64,000 nt of DNA from Thiothrix nivea DSM 5205 (GTDB lineage: Bacteria > Pseudomonadota > Gammaproteobacteria > Thiotrichales > Thiotrichaceae): assembly GCF_000260135.1 (NCBI RefSeq), contig NZ_JH651384.1, forward strand, positions 623,693 through 687,692, in the 5' to 3' direction. Positions within the stretch are counted from its first letter, which is position 1, and the number at the start of each line of letters is the position of its first letter. The notes below the pieces were generated by a model. The model was given only the letters and a program-made list of their open reading frames with translations. It searched no databases and was not told where the DNA came from. The position numbers were made by a program, and so were the translations under genes. Below are positions 1 to 8,730 of this stretch, in pieces.

Positions 1-186
1 GTGGCTAATCTGATAGGTGGAAAGCTCATTACCTTGGGCATACACCAGCGTGCCCGAATAATCGAGGGTATGGACAGCATTGCGCATCTGGGCAAGCAAA
101 TCCAACGCCTCATCCGCCGCGCCGGCTACTGGCCACGCCAGCACACCCGCCAACACCGCCATGGCAACCGGATTCTTAACGTTCAT
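1..186 (-). CDS. rseB: RseB, sigma-E regulatory protein (N-terminal fragment, runs off the left edge)
   Basis: Only the first 62 codons are in the window. The protein starts MNVKNPVAMAV and has a short signal peptide ending near AGA-AD. The mature start has the MucB/RseB pattern: ALDLLAQMRNAVHTLDYSGT followed by LVYAQG and a YQISH segment. In the family, RseB is a periplasmic protein that binds the RseA periplasmic domain and mislocalised lipoproteins or LPS, shielding RseA from DegS cleavage. Its ATG lies inside the 3' end of rseA (11-nt overlap), so it is probably translationally coupled as the third gene of rpoE-rseA-rseB. The rest of the gene lies outside the window, so completeness cannot be judged. 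Confidence 0.85.
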   Translation of the reverse strand, partial: MNVKNPVAMAVLAGVLAWPVAGAADEALDLLAQMRNAVHTLDYSGTLVYAQGNELSTYQISH

Positions 187-814
187 TGGCATAGGAAATA
201 GCCCTGATTGAAGGCGCAATCGCTGTGGTGGATGCGTACTTAACGTGTTGCGCCACATACTGTTTGAGGATATCGCGTGTTTGCGGGTCGATACGCCCGA
301 CCTGGCGGATACGCGCATCAGCCGCCGCCACATCAGCCACCTGGTTAACGCCCGCCGCTTGCGGGGTAGCCGACGCTGGCGTTGATACCTGTTCCGCTTC
401 CACTACCGGGGCTTCCGGCATTGGACTCATGGCTGCCTGCATCTGTGGCGTTGGCTGCTGGAAGAATAGCATACCGCCAACCGCAAATGCGGCCACGGTA
501 GCGGCCATTCCCATACCTGCCCACTGCCATGCACGCACAGGCGCTGCCTGTTTGCGGGTAGGCAATGGCGCAATCACCTGCTGGTAGGCAGGCTCATCGG
601 CCAGTTCATCCTGAATACGGGATAGCAAGGAAACACCTGCTCCCATGGGTTGACCCTTGCCTGCGCGCATGGCTTCACCGATAAAGGCGTAGCGTGACAA
701 GGTATCACCCAATTCATCATCTTTTTTCAGCTCTTCAAGCAAGCGGCGGCGCTCGAACTCACCAGCCTCATCATCAAGAAAAGCCGACAAGAACTCTTGT
801 TTGCTTGTGTTCAT
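176..814 (-). CDS. rseA: RseA, anti-sigma-E factor
   Basis: 212 aa, in the size range of RseA/MucA. The N-terminal part (about residues 1-75, starting MNTSKQEFLSAFLDDEAGEF) matches the cytoplasmic RseA fold that clamps sigma-E, with the acidic LSAFLDDEAG motif typical of the family. A single membrane segment follows at about residues 96-117 (WAGMGMAATVAAFAVGGMLFF). The remaining C-terminal part is an Ala/Pro/Gln-rich periplasmic domain, the expected target of site-1 proteolysis and of RseB. It lies 39 nt downstream of rpoE and overlaps rseB. The role as membrane anti-sigma factor is inferred from domain layout and gene order; sequence conservation outside the N-terminus is low, as usual for this family. 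Confidence 0.9.
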   Translation of the reverse strand: MNTSKQEFLSAFLDDEAGEFERRRLLEELKKDDELGDTLSRYAFIGEAMRAGKGQPMGAGVSLLSRIQDELADEPAYQQVIAPLPTRKQAAPVRAWQWAGMGMAATVAAFAVGGMLFFQQPTPQMQAAMSPMPEAPVVEAEQVSTPASATPQAAGVNQVADVAAADARIRQVGRIDPQTRDILKQYVAQHVKYASTTAIAPSIRAISYANER

Positions 815-853
815 TTCATTTCACCTACACCTGAGACACTACTCTCGGGGTAC

Positions 854-1429
854 TTAGCCTAGTAGTGGCCTCAAAACTTTATCAATCGACTCACGCGCCC
901 GGAAAATCCGCGAACGCACAGTACCTATTGGACATTCCATTGTCACTGCAATTTCTTCGTAACTCATGCCCTCCAGCTCACGCAGAATGATGGCCGTGCG
1001 CAAATCCTCGGGTAATTCCTCGATTGCCGAGGTAATCACCTCCTGGATTTCCGCCGTCAACATCTCGCGCTCTGGCGTGGCATACTCCTTTAGAGCAGAC
1101 TCACCACTAAATTGTTCCGCTTCATCTGCACCAATATCGACATCAGGCAAACGGCGGCTCTGCGACACCAGATAATTTTTGGCGGTATTGATGGCAATAC
1201 GGTAAAGCCAGGTGTAAAAAGCGCTTTCACCACGGAAGTTTTTCAACCCACGGTAGGCTTTAATGAAAGCTTCCTGCGCCACATCCTGGGCAGTGTCGTG
1301 GTCATGTACATAGCGCAACACCAGATTGATAACCTTGTGCTGGTATTTCAGGACCAGAATATCAAATGATCGTTTATCCCCCGACTGGACCCGCTGCACC
1401 AGTTCGAGGTCGGTTAGACTAGCGCCCAT
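854..1429 (-). CDS. rpoE: RNA polymerase sigma-E factor (RpoE/AlgU, ECF type)
   Basis: 191 aa, full length for RpoE. Region 2 is seen in LVQRVQSGDKRSFDILVLKY, then the core-binding/-10 segment DVAQEAFIKAYRGL and FYTWLYRIAINTAKN. Region 4 near the C-terminus has the helix-turn-helix GMSYEEIAVTMECPIGTVRSRIFRARE that recognises the -35 element. Start: the ATG has AAGGAG ten bases upstream. It is the first gene of rpoE-rseA-rseB, controlling the envelope stress response, and is divergent from nadB, the same neighbour as in E. coli. A possible sigma-E-type promoter lies upstream, suggesting autoregulation. Confidence 0.95.
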   Translation of the reverse strand: MGASLTDLELVQRVQSGDKRSFDILVLKYQHKVINLVLRYVHDHDTAQDVAQEAFIKAYRGLKNFRGESAFYTWLYRIAINTAKNYLVSQSRRLPDVDIGADEAEQFSGESALKEYATPEREMLTAEIQEVITSAIEELPEDLRTAIILRELEGMSYEEIAVTMECPIGTVRSRIFRARESIDKVLRPLLG

Positions 1430-1491
1430 CAGGGCTTTTCTCCTTGGTTATTATCTCACTAAGACTATATGCTACATGCCATAAGGCAATA

Positions 1492-1517
1492 TTAGAATAG
1501 TAAACCCAAGGAATTCC
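1492..1517 (-). promoter_or_regulatory. Possible sigma-E promoter upstream of rpoE
   Basis: Read on the minus strand there is GGAATT, then 15 bases, then TCTAA, close to the sigma-E consensus (GGAACTT, 15-16 bases, TCTAA). It sits about 60-90 bases upstream of the rpoE start, where an autoregulated promoter would be expected. The match is by eye; the -35 has one clear deviation. Confidence 0.4.
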
Positions 1518-1540
1518 GCACTGGATGCGAGAGGTAAAAG

Positions 1541-3139
1541 ATGTACGATGTACTCATCATCGGTAGTGGCGCTGCCGGCCTGACCCTGGCATTGAGCCTG
1601 CCCGAAAATTGCCGAATTGCCGTCCTGAGCAAGGATGTCATCACGGAAGGCAGCACTGTTTACGCCCAGGGCGGCATTTCCGCTGTGCTAGACGCAACCG
1701 ACAGCGTGGATTCGCATATTGAGGATACCTTGAATGCCGGGGCAGGCTTGTGTGATGCCGAAGCCGTGCGTTTTACGGTGGAAAATGGCGCAACATCCAT
1801 CGGCTGGCTGCTGGATGCAGGCGTCCCGTTTACCCGCGAGGAACATGATACCAGCCGCTTGCATCTGACCCGTGAAGGCGGCCACAGCCATCGCCGCATC
1901 GCCCATGCTGCCGATGCCAGCGGTGCCGCCATTGAAAACACGCTGGTCAGCCAGATTCGCCAGCGCGCCAACATCACCACGCTGGAACACCATATTGCGG
2001 TCGACCTAATCACCTCCCGCAAGCTGGGTTACCGCAACAACCGCTGCATGGGTGCGTATGTGCTAAACCGTAAAAGCAAGCGCATCATCACCGTGGAAGC
2101 GCGTTTCACCGTACTGGCAACCGGCGGGGCAAGCAAGGTTTACCTGTACACCAGCAACCCCGACGGAGCCAGCGGCGACGGCATCGCCATGGCCTGGCGT
2201 GCCGGTTGCCGGATCGCCAACATGGAATTCATGCAGTTCCATCCAACCTGTCTTTACCATCCACACGCCAAATCCAGCCTGATTACCGAAGCAGTGCGCG
2301 GCGAAGGCGGGCGGCTGCTGTTGCCGGATGGCACCCGTTTCATGCCCAAATTCGACCCACGCGCCGAACTCGCCCCCCGCGACATCGTGGCGCGCGCCAT
2401 CGACCATGAAATGAAGCGGCTGGGGCTAGATTGCGTCTACCTCGACATCAGCCACAAGCCCAAAGACTTTATCCTCAGCCACTTCCCCAACGTGTATGCC
2501 ACCTGCGAAAAATTTGGCTATGACATGAGCAAGGAACCGGTTCCGGTTGTACCTGCTGCCCATTACACTTGCGGCGGCGTGATGGTGGATCAGGATGGCC
2601 GCACCGATGTGGATGCACTGTATTGCATCGGTGAAGCCTCCTACACTGGCCTGCACGGAGCCAACCGCATGGCCAGCAATTCCCTGCTGGAATGTGTTGT
2701 CTATGGCAAATCCAGCGCTGAAGACATCACGGCACGCCTGAATGAAGCTGCCCTCGACCTGCCGATTCCACACTGGGATGAAAGCCGCGTCACTGACTCG
2801 GATGAGCGCGTAGTCATTACCCACAACTGGGATGAAATCCGCCGCTTCATGTGGGATTACGTCGGCATTGTGCGAACCACCAAGCGCCTGCAACGCGCCC
2901 TCAACCGCATGGAACTGCTGTTGCGGGAAATCGACGAGTATTACGCCAACTTCCGCGTGACCAGCGACCTGATTGAACTACGCAATCTCGCGCTGGTGGC
3001 ATGGCTGATTATCCGCTCCGCCTTAAACCGGCCAGAAAGCCGTGGTTTGCACTACACGCTGGATTTCCCCAAACTCAACCACAAACTGGATGGCATACCG
3101 ACGGTTTTAGACCCGATTACCACCTACCATCCTTACTGA
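1541..3139 (+). CDS. nadB: L-aspartate oxidase NadB
   Basis: 532 aa, normal length. It oxidises L-aspartate to iminoaspartate, the first step of bacterial de novo NAD synthesis, using FAD and reoxidised by O2 or fumarate. The N-terminus has the FAD-binding dinucleotide fold ([16 protein letters not shown]). The succinate-dehydrogenase-like active-site segments are present: [11 protein letters not shown], the EFMQFHPT stretch, and [10 protein letters not shown] with its substrate-binding His. The C-terminal helical domain ([13 protein letters not shown]) is complete. Start: ATG preceded by GAGAGG six bases upstream. It is divergent from rpoE. No nadA or nadC is in the window. Confidence 0.96.
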   Translation: MYDVLIIGSGAAGLTLALSLPENCRIAVLSKDVITEGSTVYAQGGISAVLDATDSVDSHIEDTLNAGAGLCDAEAVRFTVENGATSIGWLLDAGVPFTREEHDTSRLHLTREGGHSHRRIAHAADASGAAIENTLVSQIRQRANITTLEHHIAVDLITSRKLGYRNNRCMGAYVLNRKSKRIITVEARFTVLATGGASKVYLYTSNPDGASGDGIAMAWRAGCRIANMEFMQFHPTCLYHPHAKSSLITEAVRGEGGRLLLPDGTRFMPKFDPRAELAPRDIVARAIDHEMKRLGLDCVYLDISHKPKDFILSHFPNVYATCEKFGYDMSKEPVPVVPAAHYTCGGVMVDQDGRTDVDALYCIGEASYTGLHGANRMASNSLLECVVYGKSSAEDITARLNEAALDLPIPHWDESRVTDSDERVVITHNWDEIRRFMWDYVGIVRTTKRLQRALNRMELLLREIDEYYANFRVTSDLIELRNLALVAWLIIRSALNRPESRGLHYTLDFPKLNHKLDGIPTVLDPITTYHPY

Positions 3140-3181
3140 TTTGCGGTAAACTCTCGGTTTTTTACGCTTACCCACTGTTAA

Positions 3182-4567
<1,386 letters not shown>

Positions 4568-4580
4568 CCCCCACCCCCGA

Positions 4581-4624
4581 CCCTTCCCCCGCCCTGCGGC
4601 TACGCTCAGGGAACGGGGAAAGGG
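4581..4624. repeat. Imperfect inverted repeat between purB and roxA
   Basis: A C-rich arm (CCCTTCCCCCGCCCTG) is followed by a short loop and a G-rich arm (CAGGGAACGGGGAAAGGG), giving a long imperfect hairpin in the 75-base gap. It could be a REP-type dispersed element or serve as a purB terminator, although no T-run follows the arm. Confidence 0.4.
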
Positions 4625-4642
4625 AGTAAAGAGAGCGTCGGC

Positions 4643-5782
4643 ATGTTTGGTGACATCACTATTGAAGAATTCCTGCGCGATTACTGGCAGAAAAAGCCAC
4701 TGCTGATACGTAACGCCCTGCCTGCTTTCCAACCACCCATCACACCGGATGAACTGGCGGGATTGGCTTGTGAAACAGACACTTCCCGCATTGTCCTCGA
4801 AAAAGGTGGCAAGCACCCTTGGGAGGTTCGGCATGGCGCATTCGACGACGATGACTTTGCCGACCTGCCCCCAACACACTGGACACTGCTGGTGAATGAC
4901 ACCGACCAACATTTGCCGGAACTGAAAGCCGTGATGGAACCGTTCCGTTTCATCCCCGACTGGCGTATCGACGATCTGATGATCAGCTTCGCAGTGGAAG
5001 GCGGCTCGGTCGGCCCACATGTGGATGAGTACGACGTATTCCTGATCCAGGCACAAGGGCAACGGCGCTGGCAAATCACTACCCAACCTGCCCGGCCAGA
5101 TAACTTCCTGCCGGATCTGGAACTGCGCATCATGCGCGACTTCCAACCTGAGCAGGAATGGGTGGTCAACCCCGGCGATATCCTGTACCTACCCCCCAAT
5201 GTGCCACACTATGGCTTGGCGCTGAACGAATGCATGACTTATTCGGTCGGCTTCCGCTCCCCCTCCCAGCGGGACATGCTGGAAAACCTGATGGACGAGC
5301 TACTGGACGAGCCGCGCCTGCAACAGCGCTTCAGCGACCAGGGACGCCAGCCGCAAGCAAACCCCGGCGAACTGACCAGCGCGGACATGGATAGGCTGGT
5401 GGATTTTGTGGTCGATGCCCTTCCCCAGGATGAGCAATCCCTGCAACGCTGGCTGGGCAAATACCTGAGTTCACCCAAACACCGGGAAATGCTACCTGAT
5501 GCCACACCTCTCAGCCGTACAGAATTGACCCGCCTTATCGGGCAAAAGAAGCGCTTTGAAAAAAGTCTGGCATCACGCCTGCTCTACTTCGTGATAGAGG
5601 ATGACATATATTTATTCGCCAATGGCAACAATTATGTACTTTCCATAATCCATATTCGCTTTGTGCAATATTTATGCTCATCCGTAAAGTTGCTGTATAA
5701 AGAGTATCATCAGTTTGTTACCGAAAGGGAATGCCTTGATCTTTTGCACGAATTGGTTTCCCAAGGTATTTTTTATTATTAA
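4643..5782 (+). CDS. roxA: Ribosomal protein uL16 arginine 3-hydroxylase (RoxA/YcfD, JmjC/cupin family)
   Basis: 379 aa, matching the roughly 373 aa of E. coli YcfD. The N-terminus (EEFLRDYWQKKPLLIRNA) is the family's usual start. The JmjC core has the Fe(II) ligands as an HxD in GPHVDEYDVF (around residue 130) and the distal His in PPNVPHYGLA. The DYDVF and QRRW segments resemble the 2-oxoglutarate/Fe(II) pocket of YcfD, and the C-terminal half corresponds to the dimerisation and winged-helix parts. In E. coli the enzyme hydroxylates an arginine of ribosomal protein uL16. Base composition becomes AT-rich toward the 3' end and in the gap after it. The exact substrate is inferred from family membership. 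Confidence 0.9.
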   Translation: MFGDITIEEFLRDYWQKKPLLIRNALPAFQPPITPDELAGLACETDTSRIVLEKGGKHPWEVRHGAFDDDDFADLPPTHWTLLVNDTDQHLPELKAVMEPFRFIPDWRIDDLMISFAVEGGSVGPHVDEYDVFLIQAQGQRRWQITTQPARPDNFLPDLELRIMRDFQPEQEWVVNPGDILYLPPNVPHYGLALNECMTYSVGFRSPSQRDMLENLMDELLDEPRLQQRFSDQGRQPQANPGELTSADMDRLVDFVVDALPQDEQSLQRWLGKYLSSPKHREMLPDATPLSRTELTRLIGQKKRFEKSLASRLLYFVIEDDIYLFANGNNYVLSIIHIRFVQYLCSSVKLLYKEYHQFVTERECLDLLHELVSQGIFYY

Positions 5783-5977
5783 AAATACTGTACCGACTAT
5801 TTTATACCCAGCAACATATACCATGATTAAATTTTATATTTATCATTTAGATAAATAATGATAGCAAGCAACATTCATCGAAGATTCAGTTTTGATTGAT
5901 TAATATACAAAGCATAATTTTTACATCTCGCTATTGAGATGGTTTTTCAAGCTTTTTTATGTAACAGGGGAAACGTT

Positions 5978-6280
5978 ATGGATTGTAAAAAATCCATGTT
6001 TGCTGCTTTTTGCAGCGTTATAATAGCGGGCGTTATCAGCGCTACGCTGCCAGGGGTAGCCTTGGCCGGTGATAGCGAAAAAAAGATTTCGCTCAAACGA
6101 ACCAACCCATCTGAACCTATAGGGCGCGATGCCGTCCTCTCAAAGGTCAAGTCAGAATACAAGGGGCGCGTCCTTTCCGTTCAGGAAAAGCCCCTGCCCG
6201 GCTACCCGGATTGCCATATCGTCCGTATGCTCTCCCTCGAAGGCGAATACCTAACCATCAAAGTTGCTTGCAGCGATTAG
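5978..6280 (+). CDS. Small periplasmic PepSY-like protein upstream of a two-component system
   Basis: 100 aa from the ATG at 5978, chosen because AGGGG lies seven bases upstream; an in-frame ATG at 5939 lacks such a site. It has a signal peptide (FAAFCSVIIAGVISATLPGVALA) and a mature region of about 70 residues: GRDAVLSKVKSEYKGRVLSVQ, then PLPGYPDCHIVRML and GEYLTIKVAC. The RDAVLSKVKSEYKGRVLSV pattern with a following beta strand resembles PepSY-type domains, often encoded next to PhoP/PhoQ- or QseBC-like systems. Two cysteines in the mature part (PDCH and VACSD) could form a disulfide. The gene ends 225 bases before the response regulator and is followed by a terminator, so it is probably a separate transcript. 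A role in signal modulation is inferred from context only. Confidence 0.7.
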   Translation: MDCKKSMFAAFCSVIIAGVISATLPGVALAGDSEKKISLKRTNPSEPIGRDAVLSKVKSEYKGRVLSVQEKPLPGYPDCHIVRMLSLEGEYLTIKVACSD

Positions 6281-6325
6281 AAAAGACTCTCAAGTGACTT
6301 GAAAATATAACCAAATTACTGATTG

Positions 6326-6362
6326 AATACCCGATATCCGGCAGGATGATCGGGTATTTTTT
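6326..6362 (+). terminator. Rho-independent terminator
   Basis: AATACCCGAT and ATCGGGTATT form a perfect 10-bp stem around a 13-base loop, followed by TTTT. It ends the small periplasmic gene and separates it from the response-regulator operon. Confidence 0.8.
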
Positions 6363-6505
6363 ATGGACTCAATTAAAAAAATGTATTGAATGTTTTTTAT
6401 TCCCGTCAACCTGTTGTATGATTCAAGCGGGGTTGCAGGCTCAGGATGAGCCTTCATGCACTACCATGATATGTAATTTGCTGATAAACATGGAAAAACG
6501 AAATC

Positions 6506-7207
6506 ATGCGCGTACTGATAATAGAAGATGAAAATATCCTCCGCGACCAGGTGGCTGACGATCTGAAAAAGAGCGGCTTCACTGTGGATACAGCGGCGGA
6601 TGGTTCCCAAGGGCTTTATGTTGCACTGGAATATCCCATTGATGTGGCGGTCATTGACCTGGGCCTGCCCAGCTCCAAGGGTGCACCAGTGAATAACGAA
6701 CTGGGGTTGGACATTATCCGTGCCATCCGTACCAAAGGGCTGGATTACCCCATCATTATCCTGACAGCCCGTGACCGCTGGCAAAACAAGGTGGAAGGTC
6801 TGGAAGCCGGTGCTGACGATTACATAACCAAACCGTTTCACACCGAAGAGCTCATCGCCCGCCTACGCGTGCAGTTAAGGCGCACGGGTCGCTGGACCCA
6901 GGCTGAATTCAGTTGCGGCCCCATCCGTTTGAATACATCCGAACAACGGGTGTATGTGCAGGATCAGGAAATCACCCTGACCGCCTATGAATACCGTGTA
7001 CTGGAACACCTGATGCTCCATGCAGGCGAAGTCATTTCCAAAACCCGCCTGACCGATAGCCTCTACGAAGAGGACGCCGACCGTGACAGCAATGTCATTG
7101 AGGTATTTATCCGCCGCCTGCGTATCAAGCTTGACCCGGATGACAGCCTCAAGCCGATCGAAACGCTGCGCGGACGCGGTTACCGCTTTACGCTCGCACG
7201 CAACTGA
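6506..7207 (+). CDS. OmpR/PhoP-family response regulator
   Basis: 233 aa. The receiver domain (residues about 1-120) shows the acidic pocket IIEDEN, the phosphoacceptor D51 in VIDLGLP, the Thr of IILTARD and the Lys of DDYITKPFH. The winged-helix domain follows (ITLTAYEYRVLEHL, VIEVFIRRLRIKL, IETLRGRGYRF), typical of OmpR-type regulators. Right after D51 there is an insert (SSKGAPVNNELG) that lengthens the loop after the phosphorylation site compared with E. coli PhoP. The gene is followed by a histidine kinase whose detected frame begins 82 bases later. This suggests a PhoP/PhoQ- or QseB-like pair sensing envelope or cation conditions; the stimulus is unknown. Confidence 0.92.
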   Translation: MRVLIIEDENILRDQVADDLKKSGFTVDTAADGSQGLYVALEYPIDVAVIDLGLPSSKGAPVNNELGLDIIRAIRTKGLDYPIIILTARDRWQNKVEGLEAGADDYITKPFHTEELIARLRVQLRRTGRWTQAEFSCGPIRLNTSEQRVYVQDQEITLTAYEYRVLEHLMLHAGEVISKTRLTDSLYEEDADRDSNVIEVFIRRLRIKLDPDDSLKPIETLRGRGYRFTLARN

Positions 7208-7289
7208 TAGGGAAACCTAGGGTTTTACTACATATGGTCAGCTCCTTACCTTACGCAGCCGTCAGCTTATCAGTGGCTTCGGTGTCATC

Positions 7290-8711
7290 ATGGTTGGCAT
7301 TTTGATGCTGGGCAGTATGTTGCACTGGTTCTCCTACCGCTACAAAATAGATCAGGAAAAGGATGAGCTGACCCAGATCACCTACAACATGCTGGGCTTC
7401 CTGATCTTTGAAGATGGCAAATTCGGCATCCTTAAAGATGCCGACATGGAGGAAAAGGCCAGGGAGATTATTGACGAGTACAACCTCAACGACGTGGAGC
7501 AAGGCCGGTTTGCTTACGTCATTAATGCCGCCAACTCAGAAATCATCTGGAGCGCATCCAGCCTTGGCAAACCCAGTGATCTGGTAGACCCGGACTATTA
7601 CCTGTATTTTGATTTGGGTAAAGACCAGAGCCAGGAACCCAGCTTCAAACCCTTCTTCGCCCAGGGCAAACCACGCACACCCCGTGACATCTCCCGGCTG
7701 GATGACCCGACCGTCAAACAAAAATACAACCAGGAATACCTGCTGGCAGCACAAAACTTTTTCCAGGAACCTTACGGCCAGTTCCAGTTTGTGGTTGGTG
7801 AGTCCATTGCCGACATCCAGAAGGAAATGCAGGACATGCGACAGAAATTTGCCATCCTGCTGTTCCTGTCCGCCGTACTGGTATTGATTGCCCAGTTGGC
7901 ACTCAGTTTCTGGGTAGTTGCCCCAATCAAGGAATTTGAAAACGAGGTCAAATCCATCGAGGCTGGGGAAAGGGAAAGCGTTGACGACCATTATCCCGAA
8001 GAGCTGATACCCGTCAAAAACGCCATCAACGCCTTGCTGAGCTATGAAAAAGGGCAAAAACAGCGTTACAAGGATTCCCTCGACGATCTGGCGCACAGCC
8101 TGAAAACACCGCTGGCGGCCATGCAAAACCAGCTTGACCAACTGGCACGAGATGTTCACAGCCCGGACAACCCACTCGGAAACAGCGTCAAGGTATTTGA
8201 CTCGCAAATTTTGCGGATGCGGGAAATCATTTCACACCAGCTGCGCCGTGCGATGGTCACCAATCAGGGAGCCATGATCCTATCCCAGCCTGTACGGCCA
8301 GTCATGTTCCGCCTGCGTGACACTTTGCAAAAGGTTTACCGCGACAAGCCATTCGAGTTCCGCCTCAATGTGGACGAATACGCCAAATGCCGTATGGATG
8401 CCGAAGACATGATGGAACTGTTTGGCAACCTGTTGAACAACGCCTGCCGCTTTTGCCAGGAAATCGTGGAAGTGACTGCCCACCACGAAGGCAACATGCT
8501 GATCATCGACATTGATGACGACGGCATGGGCTTCCCTACCGATAACCCCGCCAAACTGCTGCAACGCGGTGTCCGCGAAGACAGTAAAAACGAAGGGCAA
8601 GGCATCGGCATGGCAGTCAGTACCGAGATCGTTTCAGCGATTGGCGGCAAGATCGAGTTGCAGGTATCACCGTATGTGGGCGCGCGGGTACGGCTGCACC
8701 TGCCGGTTTAA
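7290..8711 (+). CDS. PhoQ-like membrane histidine kinase (5' end possibly frameshifted)
   Basis: 473 aa from the first in-frame ATG. TM1 is at the N-terminus, followed by a periplasmic domain (about 25-185), TM2 (FAILLFLSAVLVLIAQLALSF) and HAMP. The DHp helix has the phospho-acceptor H269 in LAHSLKTPL. The ATPase domain shows N-box FGNLLNNACRF, G1 DIDDDGMGF and G2 GQGIGMAVS. The frame is open upstream to 7221 but has no start codon there, so the 7290 start falls inside TM1 with no ribosome-binding site. An ATG at 7234 in the neighbouring frame would supply a natural start (MVSSLP..) if one base were added near 7250. The gene is therefore either miscalled by one base or truncated at the N-terminus. 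It is paired with the preceding response regulator. Confidence 0.85.
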   Translation: MVGILMLGSMLHWFSYRYKIDQEKDELTQITYNMLGFLIFEDGKFGILKDADMEEKAREIIDEYNLNDVEQGRFAYVINAANSEIIWSASSLGKPSDLVDPDYYLYFDLGKDQSQEPSFKPFFAQGKPRTPRDISRLDDPTVKQKYNQEYLLAAQNFFQEPYGQFQFVVGESIADIQKEMQDMRQKFAILLFLSAVLVLIAQLALSFWVVAPIKEFENEVKSIEAGERESVDDHYPEELIPVKNAINALLSYEKGQKQRYKDSLDDLAHSLKTPLAAMQNQLDQLARDVHSPDNPLGNSVKVFDSQILRMREIISHQLRRAMVTNQGAMILSQPVRPVMFRLRDTLQKVYRDKPFEFRLNVDEYAKCRMDAEDMMELFGNLLNNACRFCQEIVEVTAHHEGNMLIIDIDDDGMGFPTDNPAKLLQRGVREDSKNEGQGIGMAVSTEIVSAIGGKIELQVSPYVGARVRLHLPV

Positions 8712-8730
8712 TCTGTTCTACACTGCGTGA

